Positions 45,881-54,050 of a stretch of DNA of 64,000 bases are shown here, piece after piece. The position numbers and the translations under genes were made by a program. Location of the stretch: contig NZ_CP118225.1 in NCBI RefSeq assembly GCF_028768465.1, forward strand, positions 1,593,001 to 1,657,000, written 5' to 3'. The notes beneath the pieces are model-generated. The model did not search any database. It saw only the letters and a program-made list of their open reading frames with translations, and was not told where the DNA came from. Origin of the DNA: Rhodopirellula sp. P2. Its GTDB lineage: Bacteria; Planctomycetota; Planctomycetia; Pirellulales; Pirellulaceae. Every line of letters begins with the position of its first letter. The stretch's first letter is position 1.

Positions 45881-46944
45881 CGTTCGTAGATCGGCAAGAA
45901 GCGGAAGTTGAGCGCCATGGCCAACAGCGACAACGAGGTTTCAACGGTGGGGCCAAAGTTGCCCGAGAAGCTTCCATCGTCGCTCTGGCTGGCCTTGAGT
46001 TGACGGATCAAATCCTTGTTCCATTTTTCCCAGGCATCGACATCGCCTTGGAACAACGCCTGGGCTTGGTAGTAGTTTCCGTAGCTTTTGTAGGACCCAC
46101 CGGAGGTGTCCATTTGGTTGGTCAACGCGGTCAAGGTGGTTTTGAATTCGGGCATGTCTTTTCGGCGTGAGACGGCATAGACCAAGCACCCAATCGAAAT
46201 TCGCGGTGTCGAATTGTCAAACCCACCCAGTCCAGCGTAAGCGACTTGTCCGGACGAGCTGGTCATGGATTTGAAATAGGCCACACCGCGGTCGATCGCT
46301 TCATCGGGAACCTTGACGCCCGCGTTGCGGGCCGCCAGCAATCCGACCATGACAGCGCCACTGACGGAGGTGTCGGCGTCTTTGGCATCCGCGCCGTATC
46401 GCCAGCCCCCGTAGGAGTTCTTCTTTTGCGAGGTCACTGCGCCGCGAACGGCGAGTTCCAGGGCTTCGCCGAGCGAGCGATCCAGTTTCTTGCCGCCGGT
46501 GGTGAGCAGGCGTTCGTTGACCACACCGTAGGCTTCGGCGAGAGCCAACATTGCGAAGCCGTGGTTGTACATGCTGGCGTGGCCGCCGGGGCCGCTGTTG
46601 CCGCCCAGGATGCCCGAGTTGGAATCTTGTGAGTTGACGATGCTGATCAACCCGCGGCGGATGTTGCTGCTGTAGATGCCGTAGTTGGGGTCCTCACCCG
46701 AGGCCAGGAACGTCATCACGGCCATGCCGGTCACGCCGGGGCCGGCGTAGGATCCGCCGGACCATTCGCCCGTCTCGGTTTGTGATTTGGCCAGATACTG
46801 AAGGCCTTTTTCGTAGATCTCTCGAACATCACGCGGGACCACATCGCCGAGTTGTGCGGTCGGGAATTGGGCTTGGGCGGGGGTTGAAAAGAATGTTCCG
46901 ATCATCAGCAAAGCGAGGATCGCGTTGGGGCTCATGGTCTTCAT
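45877..46944 (-). CDS. Squalene-cyclase/prenyltransferase-like alpha-toroid protein
   Basis: 355 aa with a signal peptide (MSPNAILALLMIGTFFSTPA, cleaved near AQA/QF). Repeats of the terpene-cyclase/prenyltransferase alpha-alpha toroid are visible: GLQYLAKSQTETGEWSGGSY, GLISIVNSQDSNSGILGGNS, HGFAMLALAEAYG, GAVTSQKKNSYGGWRYGAD, GVAYFKSMTSSSGQVAYAGL and LKASQSDDGSFSGNFGPTVE, i.e. QW-like motifs. No DxDD cyclase motif was found, so a non-catalytic or peptide-binding toroid, as in many secreted planctomycete proteins, is more likely than hopanoid synthesis. Both ends overlap their neighbours by 4 bases. Confidence 0.85.
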   Translation of the reverse strand: MKTMSPNAILALLMIGTFFSTPAQAQFPTAQLGDVVPRDVREIYEKGLQYLAKSQTETGEWSGGSYAGPGVTGMAVMTFLASGEDPNYGIYSSNIRRGLISIVNSQDSNSGILGGNSGPGGHASMYNHGFAMLALAEAYGVVNERLLTTGGKKLDRSLGEALELAVRGAVTSQKKNSYGGWRYGADAKDADTSVSGAVMVGLLAARNAGVKVPDEAIDRGVAYFKSMTSSSGQVAYAGLGGFDNSTPRISIGCLVYAVSRRKDMPEFKTTLTALTNQMDTSGGSYKSYGNYYQAQALFQGDVDAWEKWNKDLIRQLKASQSDDGSFSGNFGPTVETSLSLLAMALNFRFLPIYER

Positions 46945-47741
46945 TGGATCAGTCCCTGTTGCAGGAGCATCTGGCGAACGCCTTTGGCCCGTTCCGCGAG
47001 TCTCTCGACGATTTGGATTTGTTCTGGATCGAGAATGCGCTCAGCTTCCTTCTCTGTGATTTCGCCGATCCAGATGCTGAGCAGGTAGTGCTGCAACGCG
47101 ACTTGATTGTTGCCGGTTGGGAGTTCTTGGATCTGTTGGATTTTTTTCTGAAAGAGCTCATGCAGTTGCCGTTGTTGTTTAGCCGTCAGGGCTGCGCCAC
47201 GCCCCAGCGTGGCCAGGAACACTTTGCTGCTGCCTTCGAGTTTGGCACGGTACTGCTTGATTTCGAGCTCTTCCAATTCGCTGGCTTGGTCTTCGGTCAT
47301 CACGTATCGAGTGACCTTCTGAATCAGGGATCCATTGCCAAAAAGACCTTGGGTCAGTTCTTGCTGAAGTGGCGATGCCAGTTGGTAGGCTTCATTGATG
47401 TCTTGGTTGCCGTTCTTCTGTTCCATCTGGAGGAACTTTTCACGTGCGTCGTTGACTCGGTCAAAGAAGCGTTTGATGTCACCTTGGCCGGCGAGCCGGA
47501 GGGCGTCCTTTTGGCTCTCGGTCAGCGGAGTGGATTGTTCAATTCGGACGAACTGAAGTTCGATTTCCTTTTTGAGGCCGGTGCGACAGCGTGCTTCGTC
47601 TCGGCCATGTCGTTGAAAAATCCAACTGTCAAACTGGGGCAAGTCAATCTGGTTCTGAGCAACGCACCGAGTGGGAGCCATTCCGCCAAGTGACCCAAGC
47701 AGAATGGCAGCGAACAAACCAACCCATCCAAACGGTTTCAT
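46941..47741 (-). CDS. Small secreted helical protein with LTxxQ motifs, paralogue 1
   Basis: 266 aa. The ATG at 47741 is supported by AGGAG 9 bases upstream and a 4-base overlap with the upstream stop; the longer frame is rejected. Signal peptide MKPFGWVGLFAAILLGSLGG, cleaved near CVA/QN. The mature part is helical and charged with motifs LTESQKDALRL and LTAKQQRQLHELFQKKIQQI. This LTxxQ pattern recalls Spy/CpxP-type periplasmic proteins, and the adjacent 255-aa gene has the same motifs at similar positions. No family assigned. It overlaps its operon neighbours by 4 bases at each end. Confidence 0.8.
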   Translation of the reverse strand: MKPFGWVGLFAAILLGSLGGMAPTRCVAQNQIDLPQFDSWIFQRHGRDEARCRTGLKKEIELQFVRIEQSTPLTESQKDALRLAGQGDIKRFFDRVNDAREKFLQMEQKNGNQDINEAYQLASPLQQELTQGLFGNGSLIQKVTRYVMTEDQASELEELEIKQYRAKLEGSSKVFLATLGRGAALTAKQQRQLHELFQKKIQQIQELPTGNNQVALQHYLLSIWIGEITEKEAERILDPEQIQIVERLAERAKGVRQMLLQQGLIQ

Positions 47742-48505
47742 GGCAGCCACTCCTTTTCTAAGAAACGCTCTGGGGATTGGCCGATCATGACCCCCATGCT
47801 GACCTGCTGATGAGAGGCCCAGGCCGCTTGTTGATCGGAGTTGAGGACTTTTCGGAGCAGGTTGCTGGGGATGACCGGGACGAAGTTTGGGTTGTTGGCA
47901 TAATTGCCAATCCATTCCACATCGAGGTCCGACCATCCGGTTAGAAAGACCGTTCGAAGTTTTCGTTGCTGCACGTCGGTGAGAACCAACTTTGCATCCA
48001 AGAGAGTGACGAGGTAGTCCGTGGCGGCCTCGCGTTCGATCCGCTCTCGTTGAGAGGATTCTTGCTTGTACTTTTGGAATTGCTGCTCTGTTAACAGCAA
48101 CGGCAGGAAGTCCATCGTGTCGTCGCGGATTCGGCGATAGGGATTCGCTGCAAGCGTTTCACCATTGAGTCCATGAAATCGAGGTTGCTGGTTGACTCGA
48201 GCGTTGTTCGCCAGCAAGTCACCCATTTCATCAAACGCCTCTTGAGCCGACTCGACGATGGCCTGCATCTGTTCTTCGGTCGGTTTGCACACTCGGTGCA
48301 CGAACGACAATTCCGCATTCATCAGTGGCTTGAGGAATTCGGGTGGTTTGGGTTTCTCCTTCTTGGCTCGGACTTCTTTGGCTAACAAACGATTGAGGAC
48401 ATTGAATTCTTGGATCGCCTCATTCGTCAGTTCCTGTGATGAGACCGGACGCGCCATCAGTGCCATCAGACCGAGCAGTAGAAAGCTCCAGCGGCGGATG
48501 GACAT
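47738..48505 (-). CDS. Small secreted helical protein with LTxxQ-like motifs, paralogue 2
   Basis: 255 aa. The ATG at 48505 shares one base with the upstream stop (TGATG). Signal peptide MSIRRWSFLLLGLMALMARP, cleaved near VSS/QE. Motifs PTEEQMQAIVESAQEAFDEM and LTDVQQRKLRTVFLTGWSDL match the layout of the downstream 266-aa protein (LTESQ..., LTAKQ...), so these look like tandem paralogues. The Arg/Glu-rich middle (QESSQRERIEREAATDYLVT) is helical. No known family; a periplasmic role is inferred. Confidence 0.8.
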   Translation of the reverse strand: MSIRRWSFLLLGLMALMARPVSSQELTNEAIQEFNVLNRLLAKEVRAKKEKPKPPEFLKPLMNAELSFVHRVCKPTEEQMQAIVESAQEAFDEMGDLLANNARVNQQPRFHGLNGETLAANPYRRIRDDTMDFLPLLLTEQQFQKYKQESSQRERIEREAATDYLVTLLDAKLVLTDVQQRKLRTVFLTGWSDLDVEWIGNYANNPNFVPVIPSNLLRKVLNSDQQAAWASHQQVSMGVMIGQSPERFLEKEWLP

Positions 48506-51500
48506 CAGGATCCTCCCAGTCGGCTGAAGTATTGATCCAGTCCGCGACGGAATTCTTCGGGCAGTTCTGCGCCGGTTTCACCGGTCGATTGCGTGACGTT
48601 CTTGTTCTCTCGCACTTCCTTATCGTTCTTGCTTTTGCCCAGCAACGCCAAAGCGGAATCCGCACTGTTGCCGCCTCCGGTTCCGCCACCAGGCGAACCG
48701 CCACCGCCTCCGCCACCCTTCGGGTTGATGCGTTTGGAACGCAGAATCAATTCAATGGCTTCGGTCTCGGCGGCAATGGCTTGGGAACCCGTGTTGGGTT
48801 GCTTCAAGATCGAAGTGGCATCGGTCATCACTGAGTCGACAGCGGCCAGCATCTTGAGCTCTTTCCCGAAGTGCTTGGTCGCGTCGGGCAATTCGCGAAT
48901 GCGGCCAATCACGTCCACGACGCGTTCGTTGATCTCCGTTTGAGTCTTGGCCAGCGTTGCCGCGGTGGCTTCGTGGTCCTTGGATTCAACGGCCTCCTTG
49001 GCTTGTTCGGCCACGCGAGTTTCGTCGCGTAGGTTGACTTCGGATTCCAAAATTTGCATCACGTCGCGAACGATCGACGGTGGCAGGCTTTCCGGTGACT
49101 TGCCGCCGGGGCAACTGCCGTTGCAGGCGGGGTCGACCAAGTTTTCTGCCCAGCGGTCCAGGGAATCGGACCAGAACTCACACTGCGCGACGGACATGCC
49201 CTGTTGGTCCTTGATCGCCGCGGAAAGTTGACGCAAGCCACCGATCACATCACTGGATTTCATTTCGTCCAAGGTGACTTTGAACTGGGCGAAACGTCGT
49301 CGTTCAAAGTAGGCCTCCATGTCGTCCATGATGTAGGAGATTTGTTCCGTGCTTTCGTCCTCGGTGGTTTGTAGTGAGGTGAAGACCTCTTTGACTTTCT
49401 CGTCGATGCGTGGGGCACGTTGACCAAATGCCGGTTCGAGATGGTTGGTCAATTGCTTGGCGACCAAGTTCTGTTTGCGTGAGGCGGCCTTCAATCGTTT
49501 GACCAACGTGCTGCCTTCGAGATTCGCCAGGATGAGATTCAGTTCGTCGGCGATCTTGTCGAACTCGTCGAGCAATTCTTTCTGCTCGGTGATCGCTTGC
49601 GTCATCTTCAAAGGCTCGTCCTTCTTCGGTTTGTCATCCGAAGGTTGGCTCTTGCCCATCACTGTGGTGGTTGGCAAACGCAACGCAGGATTGCTGGGTT
49701 TCTTGGGACCACCGGGGGAGCCTTTGCCTTCATCGGGTGAGTTGGCCGAGGATTCCATGTCGACCAACTGCGGTGCCGCACGTGGTTTGGGGCCAGGGTG
49801 CTTGGACGCTTGAGCACCGGGGCCTGGGCCGCCCGCACGACTTTGTCCCGCTTGGGGACCGCCGGGACTCTTGGGACCAGGTTTGGATGCAATTTTCGGT
49901 GCCTCTTGTGCCGCGTCATCCAGCAAATTCGCGACGCTGGGCATCCGGTTGTCGGAGAGGTCCTGCAAAACCTGCAGCATCTCCGCCCAACGTTCCAGGT
50001 GGCCGACACCGATTTCGGGATTCTTCGAGGCCGCCAAAACCAATTGGTCACCCGCTTGGCCGAGACGTTCCAGTCGACGGCCGTTGGAGCGTTCGGCAGA
50101 TGCCTGGCGTTCGATGTCGCGTTGGTGTTGCTCGAGTTCGATTTCGTCAGCGGACAACGCTCGAAGTTGTTTGTTCTTCTCGTGCAGTTGGCGTTCGCGG
50201 TCTCGAACGTCGAGAGCTTGGCGATGCCATTTGCTCAGTTGTTCGGTCATCCAAATCGCATGCTGGTCCGGGGTGAGGACGTACAGCAAAAAAGGCGGCG
50301 ACAACACACGGGCCCGCTCGGGCAGGTAGTCCTCCGCCCAAACTTGCAGTTCGATCGGTTGAGCGGGAATCCCCAGCGACTTGGCTGAAAACGTTCCCAT
50401 CGCTTCCAGACTGGCGGCGGTCGGATCGCCTGCGGCGAGCGCACGTTCGCCTTCGGCGGGTTCTTCGACCGCACCGACGTCCATGCCTTTCCACTGGATG
50501 CCAACGCGGCGGATGCCGAAGTCATCGTTGGCGCGGACTTGGAACGTCAGTGTTTCCGAATCCAACACGACGGCTTGGCGTTCCAGTCCATCGCAGATCA
50601 ACGTGGGGGCTTCGTCGTCAATTGCCTCGATCGACAGCGTGAACGGTTCGCGTCCCGTCAGTCCCATCTGATCACGCCATTGGAACTGCAGTGTTTCGGT
50701 CTCAGTGGCTTGCACGGAGTCGCTGGCCAATTGCGGTCCATCGACGGGCCGCGATTGTTCGTTGACTTTCCCATCGGCCAATTCGCGATTGGCGATCGCG
50801 GTCACGACGGCTTGGCTTCCGCGTACAACGGTCAGCGAACCGCCTCGTGTGTCGATTTGTTTGGGTTCAGGCTGGCCGAGGTATTCGGGCAAGTTCACGT
50901 CCGCGACGATCTTGGAAAGTTCAGGACGCAGCGTGGGTTTCAGTTTCACCGATTGCTTCACATCCCCAACGGTGAGCGACATTGGATGTTCGCTGAGTTG
51001 GGGCGGCAGGGCAAAGGCGTACTGCCCATCGCGAAGGGTGGCTTGGATTGGTTTCTGTTGCCCAATGTGCAGTTCGGCGGACTCGGGTTGCCAGCGAGAA
51101 TCGGCGCTCAAGGCAACCGGCAGCACAACCGGTTCGCCGTGTGGAATGTAGACGTCGCTCGCCAACGCATCGATCCGAGTGAACGTGTATCGCGGCGTGG
51201 AACCCCACGGTGCCAGCAATCGCGTCATCGCGTTACCGGTCGCAGCGGGGTAGGTCACCGCCAAGGTTCCGATGGCCAGCACGGTGGCGGCGGCCAAACC
51301 GGTCCAGGCTTTGTACCAGGAGTTCGGGGCGGCGCCGCGAAAGTCTTTGCCTGCCGCATCGTCGGCGACCTGCACCATGGCAGCTTGGCAAAGCTGGGGT
51401 GAACGAGCTTGTTCGGAGGCGTTCTGAGTCAGCTCGATCACGCCCAGCAAACGGTCACCGATCGCGGGCATCTTTTCGCTCAGCAATCTGGCGAGCGGTT

Positions 51501-51789
51501 CGAGGGCTTGGTGCTTGTAGACCCATTTGTAGATCGCCCACGGCACGATGCCGATCAATGCGAATCCGCCGATCCAGAGCAGGCCCCGGAGAATTGCCGG
51601 TGTGTCGGTGAAGCGATCCATCCCGTAGACGAGCAGAAACGCCAGCCCGATTCCCGCGACCACGATCGCGACGGCTTCGGTCAGTTTGATTTGCCAAACT
51701 CGCCGCCGGTAAGTCAGCAATTGCTGCTTGAGCGAATCGGGAATGCGCAAGTTTGTTTGCGCGGGTGAATGGTTGTCTGCAATCTTCAT
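48505..51789 (-). CDS. DUF4175-like large membrane protein
   Basis: 1094 aa. The ATG at 51789 overlaps the upstream stop (ATGA). Three membrane segments: about residues 40-60 (AVAIVVAGIGLAFLLVYG), 70-90 (LLWIGGFALIGIVPWAIYKW) and 160-180 (LAAATVLAIGTLAVTYPAAT). A long beta-rich extracytoplasmic region follows, then coiled-coil stretches (LHEKNKQLRALSADEIELEQ, HQRDIERQA), a Pro/Gly-rich linker (PGPKSPGGPQAGQSRAGGPG) and a Gly-rich C-terminal part ending ELPEEFRRGLDQYFSRLGG, the closing motif I associate with DUF4175-like proteins in MoxR/BatA clusters. Function unknown; probably the structural hub of the cluster. Confidence 0.8.
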   Translation of the reverse strand: MKIADNHSPAQTNLRIPDSLKQQLLTYRRRVWQIKLTEAVAIVVAGIGLAFLLVYGMDRFTDTPAILRGLLWIGGFALIGIVPWAIYKWVYKHQALEPLARLLSEKMPAIGDRLLGVIELTQNASEQARSPQLCQAAMVQVADDAAGKDFRGAAPNSWYKAWTGLAAATVLAIGTLAVTYPAATGNAMTRLLAPWGSTPRYTFTRIDALASDVYIPHGEPVVLPVALSADSRWQPESAELHIGQQKPIQATLRDGQYAFALPPQLSEHPMSLTVGDVKQSVKLKPTLRPELSKIVADVNLPEYLGQPEPKQIDTRGGSLTVVRGSQAVVTAIANRELADGKVNEQSRPVDGPQLASDSVQATETETLQFQWRDQMGLTGREPFTLSIEAIDDEAPTLICDGLERQAVVLDSETLTFQVRANDDFGIRRVGIQWKGMDVGAVEEPAEGERALAAGDPTAASLEAMGTFSAKSLGIPAQPIELQVWAEDYLPERARVLSPPFLLYVLTPDQHAIWMTEQLSKWHRQALDVRDRERQLHEKNKQLRALSADEIELEQHQRDIERQASAERSNGRRLERLGQAGDQLVLAASKNPEIGVGHLERWAEMLQVLQDLSDNRMPSVANLLDDAAQEAPKIASKPGPKSPGGPQAGQSRAGGPGPGAQASKHPGPKPRAAPQLVDMESSANSPDEGKGSPGGPKKPSNPALRLPTTTVMGKSQPSDDKPKKDEPLKMTQAITEQKELLDEFDKIADELNLILANLEGSTLVKRLKAASRKQNLVAKQLTNHLEPAFGQRAPRIDEKVKEVFTSLQTTEDESTEQISYIMDDMEAYFERRRFAQFKVTLDEMKSSDVIGGLRQLSAAIKDQQGMSVAQCEFWSDSLDRWAENLVDPACNGSCPGGKSPESLPPSIVRDVMQILESEVNLRDETRVAEQAKEAVESKDHEATAATLAKTQTEINERVVDVIGRIRELPDATKHFGKELKMLAAVDSVMTDATSILKQPNTGSQAIAAETEAIELILRSKRINPKGGGGGGGSPGGGTGGGNSADSALALLGKSKNDKEVRENKNVTQSTGETGAELPEEFRRGLDQYFSRLGGS

Positions 51790-54050
51790 ATCAATCCGAC
51801 TCCCTTGCGACCGATCCAAAACAATGCCAACAGAGCGATGAATCCACCGACGATTGCCGGGTGACTCCAAAGTGCGATGCGACGAATCGAAGGCGGGCGG
51901 TCAGGCATGGCGGACAGCCACGCGATCACGTCTTCCACACGATCGACGGTGAAGACTTGCCCGTTGGTGACGCGAGCGATTTCTTGCATCACGTCCGGGC
52001 GAGCTGGTTTTCCAATTTGTTCCAAGGCGACTCCTTGAGCAAACACCGTGGTCTGCAAGGAGTCACCGGTTTGTTTGCAAAACAAAGTCAAGTTGTGTTC
52101 GCCGGGTTCTTCCGGTGTGAAGCGGCCCGCGAACGCCCCCCAGGCTTCGCCCGAGGATTGCAGTTGAATCGTTTGCGAACGGCCGGACGGAGCAACGATT
52201 TGCAACGTCACGTCGCCTTCGGAGAGCGGTTCGCCGCTGGCTTCCATCACGTTTGCGTTGACGCTGACCGTTTGGCGGACTTGCGGTTGTTCGGGCGAGT
52301 AATACAAACGCATCGTTTCGCCTTGGGCCATGTTCCGGCGATACGCCATCCAACGCACGACTTGGCCCCAGAACCGATAGTGGTACAAATCCTCGACGCC
52401 TTTTCGCCAACGCCAAGCACCATCGGTTCCCATGAACAGGACTTTGCCCGCTCCATAAGTCCGAGTGACCAGGAGCGGCAGGCGGCCGAAGCGGTTGCTG
52501 ACCTCTTGGTGAACCAGCAGCGTTTCCGATCCCGGTTTGGCGGCCAGCACGGGGGCGTACCACTGAAATCCAGGCAGGTTGCCCCAGACTTCCAGGTTGT
52601 CGTCGGCGGTGTCGGCGAGTTTCGTCAGCAAGCTGCGGCGACCGAGTTGCGTGAGTTCAAAGTGCTGCGCGGTCCGCGAACCCCAGCCACCAGGTTGGCC
52701 TTCGTCGAGCGTGACCGGCAACAGATCCTTCAGCGGTGTCTCTTGCAAGCTGAGCTGGCGGCCTTCCCAACCGGGGATGAAGACCAAACCGCTGGCTTGT
52801 TGTTCGACCAAACCATGCAACCACTCGCATTGTTCCATTGTCAGTTGATCGTCGTCCAAGCCAACGTCGCCGAGGAAGACGACGTCGTACTTCGACAGCT
52901 CTTCCTTTGTATCGGGGAAGGTTGCGATGTAATCGGAGTTGCCTCCCCCGCGAGCGTCCAAGCCCGGATGGAACAGCAAGCACGAAACCTCCACACCCGG
53001 ATCACGAGACAGTGCGTTTCGCAGATAACGGTATTCCCAGCGGGGAACCGATTCGATCACGAGCACGCGAAGTTTTTCTTCTCGAATGGAGATCGGCGCG
53101 GCGATCTCGTTGTTGTCGTTGAGCAGTTCGTTGGGATGTTTACTGATCGTCAGTGTCAGCGTTTCATCGCCGAGTTCTTCCGGTTCCCAATCGATCGAAT
53201 CGTTGGTGCGGCCCATCGCGGCAATGCGGATGTCCTTGGTGATCGTTTCGCCTTGGGAGGTGGTCATGGTGACCGTCGCGGCGTGGTCTCGTGGTAGCGA
53301 GCTTTCGATCGAAAAGGGGATCCGAACCTTTTTCCCGCCGATCGCAAAGGTGGGCACATCGAAGCTGAGCAGTTCGACATCGGGCAAACGTTCTTCGCTG
53401 CCCACGGGAACGGTGAACACGGGAACGCCCATCGATCGCAGTCGGCCCGCCGCACGCACGGGCGCGTCGCCTTGGTTCCAGTCTCCGTCCGACGCCAACA
53501 CGACGCCGAGCAAATGTGGGTGCTTGCGGACGACATCCAGCAGTGGGCTGGAGAGGTCCGTGCCTTTCTCTTCGACGAACTCAGCGGTCTCACCAGGAGC
53601 AATTCCGGCGGGGTTGGAGATCGGGGTGATGCGATCGGGGGCGCTGGGTTCTGGCTTGGTTTCGGCGAACGGTTCGATGACCACTTCGGCCCGCGATTCG
53701 AGCGACTTCCAAGCTTCGATTTGCGTCAGCGAGGCGATTGCTTGTTCGCGGGTTTGAGGTTCCGAATTCACCACGTCCCGCGTTTGCATGCTGCCGGAAT
53801 TGTCGTACAGCACCGCGACGACGGGTTTGTCATCGGGAACGTATTGTTCGACCCATTCAGGACCGCCGAGCAACATCGCGGCGATCACGACGACAACCAA
53901 ACGCAACGCTTCCAGCAACACCGTCGCTTTGCGGAAGTGGTTTCGCCAGCACGCCAGGAAGCCCAACACGAGCGTCAACGTGATTGCCAGCACCGCGATG
54001 GCGATCGTCCAAGGCGTCCAGGCAAACGAGAGCGAGTAGGTTTCGATCAT
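51786..54050 (-). CDS. VWA/glutamine-amidotransferase-like membrane protein
   Basis: 754 aa. The ATG at 54050 lies in a 4-base overlap with the BatA-like gene. Two N-terminal membrane helices (about 13-35 and 46-63) precede a VWA domain with MIDAS motif DNSGS (83-87). Residues 195-230 continue that fold (LLGVVLASDGDWNQGDAPVR). Then comes a beta domain and a class-I-GATase-like region (VLVIESVPRWEYRYLRNALS; YDVVFLGDVGLDDDQLTMEQ; GLVFIPGWEG), which lacks a clear catalytic triad. A C-terminal helix (PAIVGGFIALLALFWIGRKG) anchors the end. Such proteins occur next to BatA in planctomycete MoxR clusters. Role unknown. Confidence 0.88.
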   Translation of the reverse strand: MIETYSLSFAWTPWTIAIAVLAITLTLVLGFLACWRNHFRKATVLLEALRLVVVVIAAMLLGGPEWVEQYVPDDKPVVAVLYDNSGSMQTRDVVNSEPQTREQAIASLTQIEAWKSLESRAEVVIEPFAETKPEPSAPDRITPISNPAGIAPGETAEFVEEKGTDLSSPLLDVVRKHPHLLGVVLASDGDWNQGDAPVRAAGRLRSMGVPVFTVPVGSEERLPDVELLSFDVPTFAIGGKKVRIPFSIESSLPRDHAATVTMTTSQGETITKDIRIAAMGRTNDSIDWEPEELGDETLTLTISKHPNELLNDNNEIAAPISIREEKLRVLVIESVPRWEYRYLRNALSRDPGVEVSCLLFHPGLDARGGGNSDYIATFPDTKEELSKYDVVFLGDVGLDDDQLTMEQCEWLHGLVEQQASGLVFIPGWEGRQLSLQETPLKDLLPVTLDEGQPGGWGSRTAQHFELTQLGRRSLLTKLADTADDNLEVWGNLPGFQWYAPVLAAKPGSETLLVHQEVSNRFGRLPLLVTRTYGAGKVLFMGTDGAWRWRKGVEDLYHYRFWGQVVRWMAYRRNMAQGETMRLYYSPEQPQVRQTVSVNANVMEASGEPLSEGDVTLQIVAPSGRSQTIQLQSSGEAWGAFAGRFTPEEPGEHNLTLFCKQTGDSLQTTVFAQGVALEQIGKPARPDVMQEIARVTNGQVFTVDRVEDVIAWLSAMPDRPPSIRRIALWSHPAIVGGFIALLALFWIGRKGVGLI

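Noticed and set aside
45877-46944. Hopanoid/squalene cyclase enzyme
   Set aside because: The toroid repeats are present, but no DxDD motif was found, the length is short (355 aa) and it has a signal peptide.
46941-47936. Longer start for the 266-aa secreted protein
   Set aside because: The upstream part overlaps the neighbouring gene; the ATG at 47741 has AGGAG, a 4-base overlap and a signal peptide.
51753-53297. 514-codon plus-strand open frame across the VWA/GATase gene
   Set aside because: Antisense to a gene with clear VWA motifs and coupled overlaps; no domain or ribosome-binding site.
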